Assembly (NCBI GenBank): GCA_002422045.1 | Contig: DITG01000025.1 | Location: 1 to 12,735 of the forward strand | From: Acholeplasmataceae bacterium UBA6190 | Lineage (GTDB): Bacteria > Bacillota_I > Bacilli_A > Acholeplasmatales > Acholeplasmataceae | Direction of reading: 5' to 3' | Length of the DNA stretch: 12,735 nucleotides | Part shown: positions 6,375 through 12,641 of the stretch, piece after piece | Layout: every line of letters starts with the position of its first letter | How positions within the stretch are numbered: the first letter of the stretch is position 1 | Made by a program: the position numbers and the translations under genes | Notes under the pieces: model-generated | Databases searched by the model: none | Told to the model about the DNA's origin: nothing | What the model saw: only the letters and a program-made list of their open reading frames with translations

Positions 6375-6740
6375 ATGAAAAATTGTGATGTCAACTGCAA
6401 TTGTACGGTATTTCATCAAGATACACTTTCGAAAGTGCAATCACAACTTTATCCTGATCAAGACTATGAGCAACTCACATCGGTGTTCAAGGTTTTCTCA
6501 GACTTGACTCGAATCAAGATTCTTGAAGCCATCAAAGATGATGCACTTTGTGTGTGTGATTTGGCTTATCTCTTGGGCGTTTCCAAAAGTGCCATTTCTC
6601 ACCAAATGACGATGCTGAAGTCTTATGATCTGGTCCAATTTGAAAAAAAGGGTAAAATGGTTTATTACCGACTTGCCAATCAACATGCCAAACAGATCAT
6701 CGATACCGCTCATCTGTTCATGAAAGGACAAACACTATGA
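6375..6740 (+). CDS. ArsR/SmtB-family metal-sensing repressor, CadC-like
   Basis: A winged-helix repressor that would leave its operator on binding metal and so derepress the efflux genes downstream. The 121-residue product has the ArsR core: VFSDLTRIKILEAI (40-53), the metal-box helix DALCVCDLAYLLGVSKSAISHQ (about 56-77) and the wing KKGKMVYYRL (91-100). Cys59 and Cys61 match the CVC box of CadC. The N-terminal Cys4, Cys8 and Cys10 match the N-terminal cysteines of CadC, and the C4/C8 spacing equals that of CadC Cys7/Cys11. This is an alpha3N thiolate site suited to soft metals (Cd, Pb, Ag, Cu). The ATG has the Shine-Dalgarno GAAAGGAA, and the stop overlaps the next ATG (ATGA). The effector metal is unproven; the partner ATPase suggests Cu(I). 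Confidence 0.92.
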   Translation: MKNCDVNCNCTVFHQDTLSKVQSQLYPDQDYEQLTSVFKVFSDLTRIKILEAIKDDALCVCDLAYLLGVSKSAISHQMTMLKSYDLVQFEKKGKMVYYRLANQHAKQIIDTAHLFMKGQTL

Positions 6741-8902
6741 TCCGTAAAACCATCAAAGTATCGAACATCACCTGCGCTCAGTGCGCAAAATCCATCGAAT
6801 CTTATTTCAATGATTTGCCCGATGTCACAGCACAAGTGCTTGTGACTTCCAAAAAAGTCATTTTTAACTATGATGAAATGAAGTATGACCAAGACAAACT
6901 GGGAGATCACTTACGCATCATCGGTTATTATCCGATTTTCAACAACGAAGATCAATTAAAGGCTAAAAAAAGAGATACAATCGATCTGATCATCGCTGGA
7001 ATCTTGACATTCCCGCTTTTGTGGACGATGTTTGTTCATTTGGGTATTCCAATCAATGTGCCAGATTTCCTGATGAACGGTTATGTCCAATGGGCGATCG
7101 CAACTCCCATCTTGTTTTATGTCGGTAGACGATTTTTCTCACAGACCTATCATCAGATCAAAGGCAGAAACCTTGGGATGGATACACTCGTTGTCTTAGG
7201 CACCAGTGCGGCTTATATCTATTCCATTTATACAACACTCACCTATGATGCCCATGCGGGACATGCAATGCCAGACCTTTATTTTGAAACGACAGCGGTC
7301 ATCATCTTCATGGTCATGCTCGGTAATTTCTTTGAAAACAGAGTCAAAGAAAAAACCTCAAACGCATTACAGTCACTGATCAGTTTGGGTGCAAAGGAAG
7401 CCAGAATCAGAAGAAATGGCACAGATGTCATGGTTCCTGTCGATGAAGTGAAGATCGGGGATCTCATGATTGTCCTTGCCAATGAGAAAATCGGGTTGGA
7501 TGGCACCATCGAAAAAGGAAGCAGTTATATCGATGAGGCGATGATTACCGGTGAACCGATGCCCGCATTCAAGGAAGCAGGCATGAAAGTCATTGGTTCG
7601 ACCATGAATACGGTCAATACCCTAGAAATCAGAGTCACAGCAGTGGGGTCAGACACCGTTCTTGCCAATATCATCAAGACTGTCGAGGATACTGCCCTCA
7701 TCAAACCAAAAGCACAGCGCATTGCTGATAAGATAGCAGCATTGTTTGTTCCAGTCGTAGTGCTCATCAGTATCACAGTCTTTCTCTTATGGGTCTTTGT
7801 CGTTGATGGTGGCCATCAAGTATCCCATGCTTTCGCACCAGCGATTGCTGTCTTGGTCATCAGTTGTCCCTGTGCGCTGGGTCTTGCGACACCGACTTCG
7901 ATTTCTGTTGGCTCCGGCATCGCCTTCAAGGAAGGTATCCTCTATAAAGGTGGAGAATTCTTTGAAATCGCAAACAAAATCACCGCAATCGCCTTTGATA
8001 AAACAGGTACACTCACCACTGGTGAACCAGAACTTTCTGATTTCATCGGTGAAAAAGAAACGCTTAAATACTCAGCATCCTTAGAAAAACATTCCAACCA
8101 TCCCATCGCATCCGCCATCACGGATGCTTATGATGGATTACTCTTTGAAGTCGAGAACTTCTCCGTATTGCTTGGCAAAGGGATTTCAGGTACAATTGAA
8201 GGCAGAACCGTGATTGTAGGATCACCCAATCTCATCAAGGAACTCGGTTACGCATCACCATTTGATCCCCTCATCTTCCAGAGTCAGGGCAAAACGGTAT
8301 TCTACACGGCCATTGATGGAATCATCGTCAATATGATTGCGGTCACGGATCCGATCAAAGATACAGCAAAAGGTGTCATCCGTGAACTCAAACGAAGAAA
8401 CATCACGCCTTACATGATCACAGGTGATCAGGAACGCACAGCACGCTATATCGCATCCGAACTCGGGATCGATCATGTCTTTTATGAAGTGTTACCCCAT
8501 GAGAAAGCTGAAAAGATCCATCTCATCCAACAGGAAAAGAATGTCGTCGCATTCGTTGGCGATGGCATCAACGATGCCCCCGCACTCAAAATGGCAGACG
8601 TTGGATTCGCAGTCGGATCAGGTTCTGATATCGCAATCGACACATCTGATGTGACGTTGATGAGCATGGACTTAGGTCTGGTCATCAAGGCCATTGATTT
8701 ATCCTTGGCGACACTGAGAAACATTTACTTGAATTTCTTCTGGGCATTCGCATACAACGTGGTGATGATTCCACTGGCCGCAATCGGACTACTCAATCCA
8801 TCACTCGCAGGCATTGGCATGGGATTTTCTTCCATCATGGTTGTCTTGAATGCACTGTCACTCAATCTCTTTAAATTCAAAAATATCCCAAAGGAGGCAT
8901 GA
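6737..8902 (+). CDS. copA: P1B-type Cu(I)-translocating ATPase
   Basis: A membrane pump that exports monovalent copper (possibly also silver) at the cost of ATP. Domains of the 721-residue product in order: N-terminal heavy-metal-associated (HMA) domain with CAQC (13-16); first membrane helices (about 81-200, with GMDTLVVLG at 147-155); actuator domain with TGEP (271-274); membrane metal site CPC (377-379); phosphorylation motif DKTGT (421-425, Asp421); the P1B-specific HP (455-456); TGD (562-564); GDGINDAP (608-615); and last helices with YN (673-674) and MxxSS (Met695, Ser698-Ser699). The CPC + YN + MxxSS set is the signature of the Cu(I) subgroup P1B-1 and argues against a Zn/Cd (CadA) pump. 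Its ATG overlaps the regulator stop by 4 nt and has an AAAGGA site within the regulator gene. copZ follows after 3 nt. Confidence 0.95.
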   Translation: MIRKTIKVSNITCAQCAKSIESYFNDLPDVTAQVLVTSKKVIFNYDEMKYDQDKLGDHLRIIGYYPIFNNEDQLKAKKRDTIDLIIAGILTFPLLWTMFVHLGIPINVPDFLMNGYVQWAIATPILFYVGRRFFSQTYHQIKGRNLGMDTLVVLGTSAAYIYSIYTTLTYDAHAGHAMPDLYFETTAVIIFMVMLGNFFENRVKEKTSNALQSLISLGAKEARIRRNGTDVMVPVDEVKIGDLMIVLANEKIGLDGTIEKGSSYIDEAMITGEPMPAFKEAGMKVIGSTMNTVNTLEIRVTAVGSDTVLANIIKTVEDTALIKPKAQRIADKIAALFVPVVVLISITVFLLWVFVVDGGHQVSHAFAPAIAVLVISCPCALGLATPTSISVGSGIAFKEGILYKGGEFFEIANKITAIAFDKTGTLTTGEPELSDFIGEKETLKYSASLEKHSNHPIASAITDAYDGLLFEVENFSVLLGKGISGTIEGRTVIVGSPNLIKELGYASPFDPLIFQSQGKTVFYTAIDGIIVNMIAVTDPIKDTAKGVIRELKRRNITPYMITGDQERTARYIASELGIDHVFYEVLPHEKAEKIHLIQQEKNVVAFVGDGINDAPALKMADVGFAVGSGSDIAIDTSDVTLMSMDLGLVIKAIDLSLATLRNIYLNFFWAFAYNVVMIPLAAIGLLNPSLAGIGMGFSSIMVVLNALSLNLFKFKNIPKEA

Positions 8903-8905
8903 ACC

Positions 8906-9091
8906 ATGAAAGTCAATGTCACGGACATCACCTGCAAACATTGCGTGATGAAAATTGAAAAGACCCTCATGATGGACAATCTGAAGGCAAAAGTCTCTTT
9001 AGAAGACAAAAGTGTCAGCTTCAGTAACGAAGCCGACAAAGAAAAAGTCATCTTATCCATCAAGAAGGCAGGATATACTCCAGTCGTATGA
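8906..9091 (+). CDS. copZ: CopZ-like copper chaperone (HMA domain)
   Basis: A 61-residue single HMA domain that would bind Cu(I) in the cytoplasm and hand it to CopA. The metal site is CKHC (Cys10, Cys13) in TDITCKHCVMKIEKTL. The rest follows the beta-alpha-beta-beta-alpha-beta pattern, ending in IKKAGYTPVV. It is slightly shorter than the usual 66-69 residues. Both HMA domains in this operon read ITCxxC where most read MTCxxC. The Shine-Dalgarno AAAGGAGG (8889-8896) lies inside the end of copA, 9 nt before the ATG. The stop overlaps the rsmD start (ATGA, 9088-9091). Confidence 0.92.
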   Translation: MKVNVTDITCKHCVMKIEKTLMMDNLKAKVSLEDKSVSFSNEADKEKVILSIKKAGYTPVV

Positions 9092-9630
9092 GAATTATCG
9101 GCGGTAAGCATCGCAGCAGACAACTCAAGATGGTTGGTAAAATCACCACCAGAGAAACTGCCGATATGGTTAGGGAATCTGTGTTCAACATGCTAGGCGG
9201 CACCGTCAATGGTGTCGTTTTAGACTTATTCGCTGGGTCCGGTTCGTATGGGCTTGAAGCGATCTCAAGAGGTGCATCGCATGCGACGTTTGTCGATCTC
9301 GATGTCGATGCGATCAAAACCATCAAGACCAATGCAAATATGCTGAAAGAAGAAGCGCATGCGACATTGATCGTCAAAGATGCGATGAAGTACTTGACAT
9401 TGCTCAAAGATGATCAATTCTTTGATCTCGTTTTCATCGATCCGCCATATGAACTCGATGTTTATATCGATGTGATCAGTATGTTGTCATCACACATCCA
9501 TCCAAACGGCTTGGTTGTGTGCGAATCCAAGAAACAGATCGTCTTACCGGAAGCAATGGGTGATTTTGAGAAGATCAAGGATAAGACATACGGAATCAAA
9601 CGTATCTCCATTTATGAAAAAAAGGCCTGA
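9088..9630 (+). CDS. rsmD: 16S rRNA (guanine-N2)-methyltransferase (m2G966), RsmD
   Basis: An S-adenosylmethionine-dependent enzyme that methylates the base equivalent to E. coli 16S G966 during 30S assembly. The 180-residue product has the family N-terminus MRIIGGKHRSRQLK with the TRETADMVRESVFNML segment, the SAM-binding motif DLFAGSGSYGLEAISRGA (46-63), the acidic FVDLD (68-72) and catalytic DPPY (118-121). The length is normal. The start shares an ATGA with the copZ stop, and the nearest Shine-Dalgarno-like stretch is about 15 nt upstream, so translation probably depends on coupling to copZ. Placement at the end of a copper operon is unusual: in Bacillus, rsmD sits next to coaD. The stop codon lies in the loop of the terminator. 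Confidence 0.94.
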   Translation: MRIIGGKHRSRQLKMVGKITTRETADMVRESVFNMLGGTVNGVVLDLFAGSGSYGLEAISRGASHATFVDLDVDAIKTIKTNANMLKEEAHATLIVKDAMKYLTLLKDDQFFDLVFIDPPYELDVYIDVISMLSSHIHPNGLVVCESKKQIVLPEAMGDFEKIKDKTYGIKRISIYEKKA

Positions 9631-9641
9631 TGGCCTTTTTT
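9617..9641. terminator. Bidirectional terminator between rsmD and the minus-strand gene
   Basis: GGCC (9624-9627) and GGCC (9632-9635) pair around a TGAT loop, extended by an A-run (9617-9623) against a T-run (9636-9641). Both strands therefore read stem plus U-tract. It serves the convergent genes ending at 9630 (+) and 9643 (-). The loop holds the rsmD stop codon. Confidence 0.9.
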
Positions 9642-9642
9642 G

Positions 9643-10482
9643 TTATCGGATGGTGGTTTCCTTGATGAAATCAACATGTCCTGTTTTTCCAATCTTGAAG
9701 ATGACATGCTTGAAATGGTATTTTTCAAATCGGTCCAAATGATTTCTATAAGGCACATCGGATAGTTTTTTGACTTGTTCAGCGGACATATCGACTTTGC
9801 TCGATGTCGCAATCCAATACAGATGATGCTTTTCGATGTCTTTCAAGTCATTGATGAGATCGATTTCGCCGATCTTATCGACAATGAACATCGGATTACG
9901 ATAGAAATCACTCACCAGCACTTTGGTCTTTTCAGGTAAAATCTTGAATTCATAGACAAATTCCTTATCTTTTCCAACGAACAGGATGACACTTTCTGAG
10001 GTGATATGTCTGACTTTGAAAAATAAGATGACTGCAATGATGAGAAGTACACCACTCATGATCAACGATAGAATCATGGTCACACCTGTGCTGAAGAGAA
10101 AGCCAAGCACGCCGATGACCACAGATATCCCCATCAAGCCGTAGATGGCATAGATGGTTTGTCTTTTGGTCTGAATATCCATCGGTAGTTCCTTGATCTT
10201 TCTTCTGAATCTGAATCGGATCATCGGTCTAACCCCGGTCACGGTATAAAAGAAGAATGAAGCGACAAGAACAGGCAGAACCTGAGTCATGAACACTAAC
10301 AATATCACTTGAAATTCCATCTGATTGATGATGGCACCGACAAAGGTAAGCATCCCATTGAGAAAGATGACAGCAAGGAAAATGAGCGGAATGGTGCGTC
10401 TGCCACCAAAGATCCGGTAAAGGAAATAGGTAGTGATGAAATAACTGACAGCGCTTAGGAAAGCGCCAATGAATTCTTGCAT
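9643..10482 (-). CDS. Unknown membrane protein with C-terminal soluble domain
   Basis: I do not recognise this protein. The start is the ATG at 10482-10480 (MQEFIGAFLS...), preceded on this strand by a strong AAGGGGG ribosome site. The open frame runs up to 10548, but a perfect promoter (10513-10541) lies inside that longer stretch, so the longer start cannot be right. The 279-residue product has about five likely membrane segments (roughly 4-24, 31-50, 58-80, 109-130 and 134-155), a basic loop RFRFRRKIK (89-97), and a soluble domain of about 120 residues (157-279) that looks alpha/beta. The layout (membrane half, soluble half) loosely recalls the gene at 3461-4921, though I see no clear sequence similarity. 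It is monocistronic, convergent with rsmD and divergent from yneF. Confidence 0.85.
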   Translation of the reverse strand: MQEFIGAFLSAVSYFITTYFLYRIFGGRRTIPLIFLAVIFLNGMLTFVGAIINQMEFQVILLVFMTQVLPVLVASFFFYTVTGVRPMIRFRFRRKIKELPMDIQTKRQTIYAIYGLMGISVVIGVLGFLFSTGVTMILSLIMSGVLLIIAVILFFKVRHITSESVILFVGKDKEFVYEFKILPEKTKVLVSDFYRNPMFIVDKIGEIDLINDLKDIEKHHLYWIATSSKVDMSAEQVKKLSDVPYRNHLDRFEKYHFKHVIFKIGKTGHVDFIKETTIR

Positions 10483-10512
10483 GTGAACCCCCTTGAAATG
10501 GTGTTTAATCCA

Positions 10513-10541
10513 ATTATAAGGATTTATGGGTATTCTGTCAA
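10513..10541 (-). promoter_or_regulatory. Consensus promoter of the 9643-10482 gene
   Basis: On the minus strand, TTGACA (10541-10536) and TATAAT (10518-10513) are both perfect, with a 17-bp spacer. Transcription would start near 10506, about 24 nt before the ATG at 10482. It is the closest match to consensus in the window and faces away from the yneF promoter, with 17 bp between the two -35 boxes. Confidence 0.9.
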
Positions 10542-10558
10542 ACTTCATTCTTTAATGC

Positions 10559-10587
10559 TTGTTTTTTCTCATCTATTCACATATAAT
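10559..10587 (+). promoter_or_regulatory. Promoter of yneF
   Basis: The -35 TTGTTT (10559-10564) and perfect -10 TATAAT (10582-10587) have a 17-bp spacer. The predicted start, near 10594, leaves a short leader that holds the GAGGTGG ribosome site before the ATG at 10611. Confidence 0.8.
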
Positions 10588-10610
10588 GAAGTATAGTGAG
10601 GTGGCTTAAG

Positions 10611-10832
10611 ATGACAATTGGAATCGTATGGTTTATCGTTTGGCTGGTATTGGCACTGGTAGCAGGTGGAGTCATTGGCTTCTTCCTTGCACGAGTATGG
10701 TTCAAAAACTATTTGAAGAAGAATCCGCCAGTCAATGAACAGATGATTCGTGAAATGATGAGACAGATGGGCAGAACGCCTTCTGAAAAACAAGTACGTC
10801 AAATACTTGCATCCATGAATCAATACAAGTAA
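10611..10832 (+). CDS. yneF: UPF0154 family small membrane protein YneF
   Basis: A 73-residue protein with one N-terminal membrane helix (about residues 5-28, with VAGGVIGFFLARVWF) and a charged helical tail. The tail carries the family motif YLKKNPPVNEQMIREMMRQMGRTPSEKQVRQI (34-64), which matches Bacillus YneF in length and sequence. Its biochemical role is not established. The start is ATG 10611: the in-frame GTG at 10596 overlaps its own ribosome site (GAGGTGG, 10598-10604) and lies only about 2 nt after the predicted transcription start. It is followed by its own terminator. Confidence 0.92.
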   Translation: MTIGIVWFIVWLVLALVAGGVIGFFLARVWFKNYLKKNPPVNEQMIREMMRQMGRTPSEKQVRQILASMNQYK

Positions 10833-10851
10833 ACACATTGAGGTAGAAATC

Positions 10852-10875
10852 GACATATTCATTATGTCTTTTTTT
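10852..10875 (+). terminator. Intrinsic terminator after yneF
   Basis: GACATA (10852-10857) and TATGTC (10863-10868) form a perfect 6-bp stem with a 5-nt loop, followed by seven T (10869-10875). It ends only 16 nt before the next gene. No promoter for that gene is visible in between, so some readthrough may be needed. Confidence 0.8.
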
Positions 10876-10891
10876 CTCGATTGGAGGTCCT

Positions 10892-11791
10892 ATGAGTATT
10901 ATCATACAAGTCAAGATGATTCATGCCATTTTAGAATATGCAAGACCCCTTGAGATCTCACGTCTGAAACACGTCATCGAAGGGAATCATGACATAGAAG
11001 TCTTTGAAGAACTGTTCAAGTACCAGAATGCAGATGGTGGTTTTGGGCACGGGTTGGAACCTGATTCTTGGAATCCGAACTCATCTCCCATTCAGACATG
11101 GGCTGCAATGACAATTCTTAGAACCATTGATTTCAATGCTGATGATCCCAAAGTCAAACTGATGTTTACCTATCTTGAAGAAACGTTGGACCCTGAAACC
11201 CTGAGCTGGCCTGCAACGATTCCATCGAATGATTCATATCCCCATGCACCTTGGTGGCAGTACAAGAAAGAAGATCCCACCTACAATCCTACCGCTTCGA
11301 TTGCCGGTTTTGTCTTAAGACATGCAAATCCAGCGACCAATCTTTTCAGATTGGCAAACAAGATTTGCAGACAAGCCATTGATTTTATCAATGATCGCAA
11401 AGATCCGATCGAAGTGCATGAGTTAAGATGTCTTTTGGACATGATGAACGATGCCAAAGACTTGTATCAGACCTATCTTCCTTACAAGAAGGCAAAACAG
11501 AAAGTTGTGCTCCTGATTGACGATTGTTTAGAACACGATTCATCCTTATGGTTGACGTCTTATGTGGCAAAACCATCAGCACTCATCAAGAAACATCCAG
11601 GGATTGCATCTGATGCCTATTATGATCTGATGATGGAAGAATTCGACTTGGCACTCAAACATGTGAATCTTGAAGGGATCTGGAATCCGACATTTTCATG
11701 GGGAAATCAGGATTCTGATCGAATCTGGAAAGCCATCATTGCCATCGATTATCTGGAATTGATGAAGCAATTCGGATTTCTTGCCAAATAA
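10892..11791 (+). CDS. Alpha/alpha-toroid (prenyltransferase/squalene-cyclase-like) protein, function unknown
   Basis: This 299-residue protein carries the QxxDGGFGHG-type motif of alpha/alpha-toroid folds (YQNADGGFGHGLEPD, 44-58), followed by SSPIQTWAAMTIL (64-76), HAPWWQY (118-124), YNPTASIAGFVLRH (131-144) and a second toroid-like motif GIWNPTFSWG (262-271). These are seen in a group of uncharacterised bacterial proteins related in fold to squalene cyclases and protein prenyltransferase beta subunits. The DxDD motif of squalene-hopene cyclases is not visible, so a cyclase role should not be assumed. There is no signal peptide or membrane segment, so it is probably cytosolic. The ATG at 10892 follows GGAGG after only 4 nt; an alternative ATG at 10916 lacks a nearby site. 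It is convergent with plsY. Confidence 0.8.
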   Translation: MSIIIQVKMIHAILEYARPLEISRLKHVIEGNHDIEVFEELFKYQNADGGFGHGLEPDSWNPNSSPIQTWAAMTILRTIDFNADDPKVKLMFTYLEETLDPETLSWPATIPSNDSYPHAPWWQYKKEDPTYNPTASIAGFVLRHANPATNLFRLANKICRQAIDFINDRKDPIEVHELRCLLDMMNDAKDLYQTYLPYKKAKQKVVLLIDDCLEHDSSLWLTSYVAKPSALIKKHPGIASDAYYDLMMEEFDLALKHVNLEGIWNPTFSWGNQDSDRIWKAIIAIDYLELMKQFGFLAK

Positions 11792-11811
11792 AAAGAGACC
11801 TTTCGGCCTCT
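11790..11811 (-). terminator. Intrinsic terminator of plsY (minus strand)
   Basis: Read on the minus strand, AGAGGCC (11811-11805) and GGTCTCT (11800-11794) form seven pairs with one G.U around a GAAA tetraloop, followed by T residues (11794-11790). On the plus strand the G.U becomes an A.C mismatch and there is no T-run, so it is minus-specific. Confidence 0.8.
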
Positions 11812-11830
11812 CAACTTAAACTCTATGATC

Positions 11831-11850
11831 GACGCTTAAGCGTCTTTTTT
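11831..11850 (+). terminator. Intrinsic terminator of the toroid-protein gene, inside the 3' end of plsY
   Basis: GACGC (11831-11835), TTAA loop, GCGTC (11840-11844), then six T (11845-11850), on the plus strand. It overlaps the last codons of plsY on the other strand: the plsY stop is 11838-11836, and the T-run encodes part of its C-terminal Lys run. Confidence 0.78.
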
Positions 11851-12510
11851 CTTTTTTCTGGCAAATTTATACTCAGTCCCCAAAGCGAGTCGTTTATAGT
11901 TTGCTCGGTGTCTGATGAAGATGATGGTTGCAAGAATGACGACAATGACCAGATCCATGATCCGTGTCGCTTGATTGAAATTCGGTCTTCCTATTTCAAC
12001 GAATGTTCTAAAGATGAAGTAGAGCAATGCGGAAATCGCTGCAATCGTTGAAGATAGCGAGACGATTCTCACGAAGAAGAAAACCAAGAAGAAGATGATG
12101 ATGACGGTAATAGCGACAAAAGGTTCAATGGCGAAAATCATACCTGCGGAAGTTGCGACTGCCTTACCACCTTTGAAATTGATGTAGATCGGCCATACGT
12201 GACCCAGGACTGCCATCATGCCATAAACACTGGCGATATTGATGTCAAAATCACTGACGATATAAAACTGCGGACCAAGTAGGAAGACGATGAAGATGAC
12301 CATTGCGCCTTTGGCCATATCAAAGACAAACGCCCAAACCCCATATTTGAATCCCAACACCCGAATGGCATTGGTTGCACCTGTATTTTTTGAACCGTGC
12401 TGTCTGATATCGATATTTTTAAACACTTTGCCGATGATCAATCCGCTTGGAATTGAACCCAGGAAATAACTTAAGACCATCAGTAAACCAATCCATACAT
12501 ATGTCATCAT
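11836..12510 (-). CDS. plsY: Glycerol-3-phosphate acyltransferase PlsY
   Basis: A membrane enzyme that transfers the acyl group from acyl-phosphate to glycerol-3-phosphate, the first acylation step in phospholipid synthesis in most bacteria. The 224-residue product has the three PlsY motifs: GSIPSG (18-23), the glycerol-phosphate site GSKNTGATN (39-47) and GHVWPIYINFKGGKAVAT (103-120). It also has about five or six membrane segments and the terminal RHRANYKR (200-207) seen in Bacillus PlsY. The basic tail ARKKKKDA is a little longer than usual. The start is at one of two consecutive ATG codons (12510 or 12507) behind a GGGGTG site. It is divergent from parE, the same neighbour as in Bacillus subtilis (yneS/parE). 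Confidence 0.96.
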   Translation of the reverse strand: MMTYVWIGLLMVLSYFLGSIPSGLIIGKVFKNIDIRQHGSKNTGATNAIRVLGFKYGVWAFVFDMAKGAMVIFIVFLLGPQFYIVSDFDINIASVYGMMAVLGHVWPIYINFKGGKAVATSAGMIFAIEPFVAITVIIIFFLVFFFVRIVSLSSTIAAISALLYFIFRTFVEIGRPNFNQATRIMDLVIVVILATIIFIRHRANYKRLALGTEYKFARKKKKDA

Positions 12511-12530
12511 TTCACCCCGTTTACTTTAAC

Positions 12531-12558
12531 ATTATATCATAGATGATATGAATGTCAA
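12531..12558 (-). promoter_or_regulatory. Promoter of plsY
   Basis: On the minus strand, TTGACA (12558-12553) and TATAAT (12536-12531) are perfect, with a 16-bp spacer and a TG one base before the -10. The predicted start near 12524 leaves a leader of only about 14 nt, just enough for the ribosome site. Confidence 0.88.
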
Positions 12559-12584
12559 ACCATTGAGTAAAACATATTCATACC

Positions 12585-12613
12585 TTGAATTTGAGTATAT
12601 TTTTTGCTATACC
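12585..12613 (+). promoter_or_regulatory. Candidate promoter of parE
   Basis: TTGAAT (12585-12590) and TATACC (12608-12613) are spaced by 17 bp, with a TG one base upstream of the -10. The -10 matches only four of six consensus bases, so this is tentative. The start would fall near 12620, about 22 nt before the GTG. Confidence 0.5.
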
Positions 12614-12641
12614 ATGGACATACTAGCAAAGTGGTGATCAT

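Noticed and set aside
6498..6731. Minus-strand ORF opposite the arsR-like gene
   Set aside because: It is a shadow of a clearly recognisable regulator gene and has no promoter or ribosome site of its own.
8725..9123. 132-residue minus-strand ORF opposite copA/copZ/rsmD
   Set aside because: It spans three genes with clear family motifs on the plus strand, so it is an antisense shadow.
10483..10548. Longer N-terminus of the minus-strand membrane protein
   Set aside because: A perfect promoter lies within it and a strong ribosome site precedes the internal ATG at 10482.
12607..12628. GCTA...TAGC with a CCATGG centre as an operator before parE
   Set aside because: Only four bases at each end pair; the inner arms do not match, so this is likely chance.
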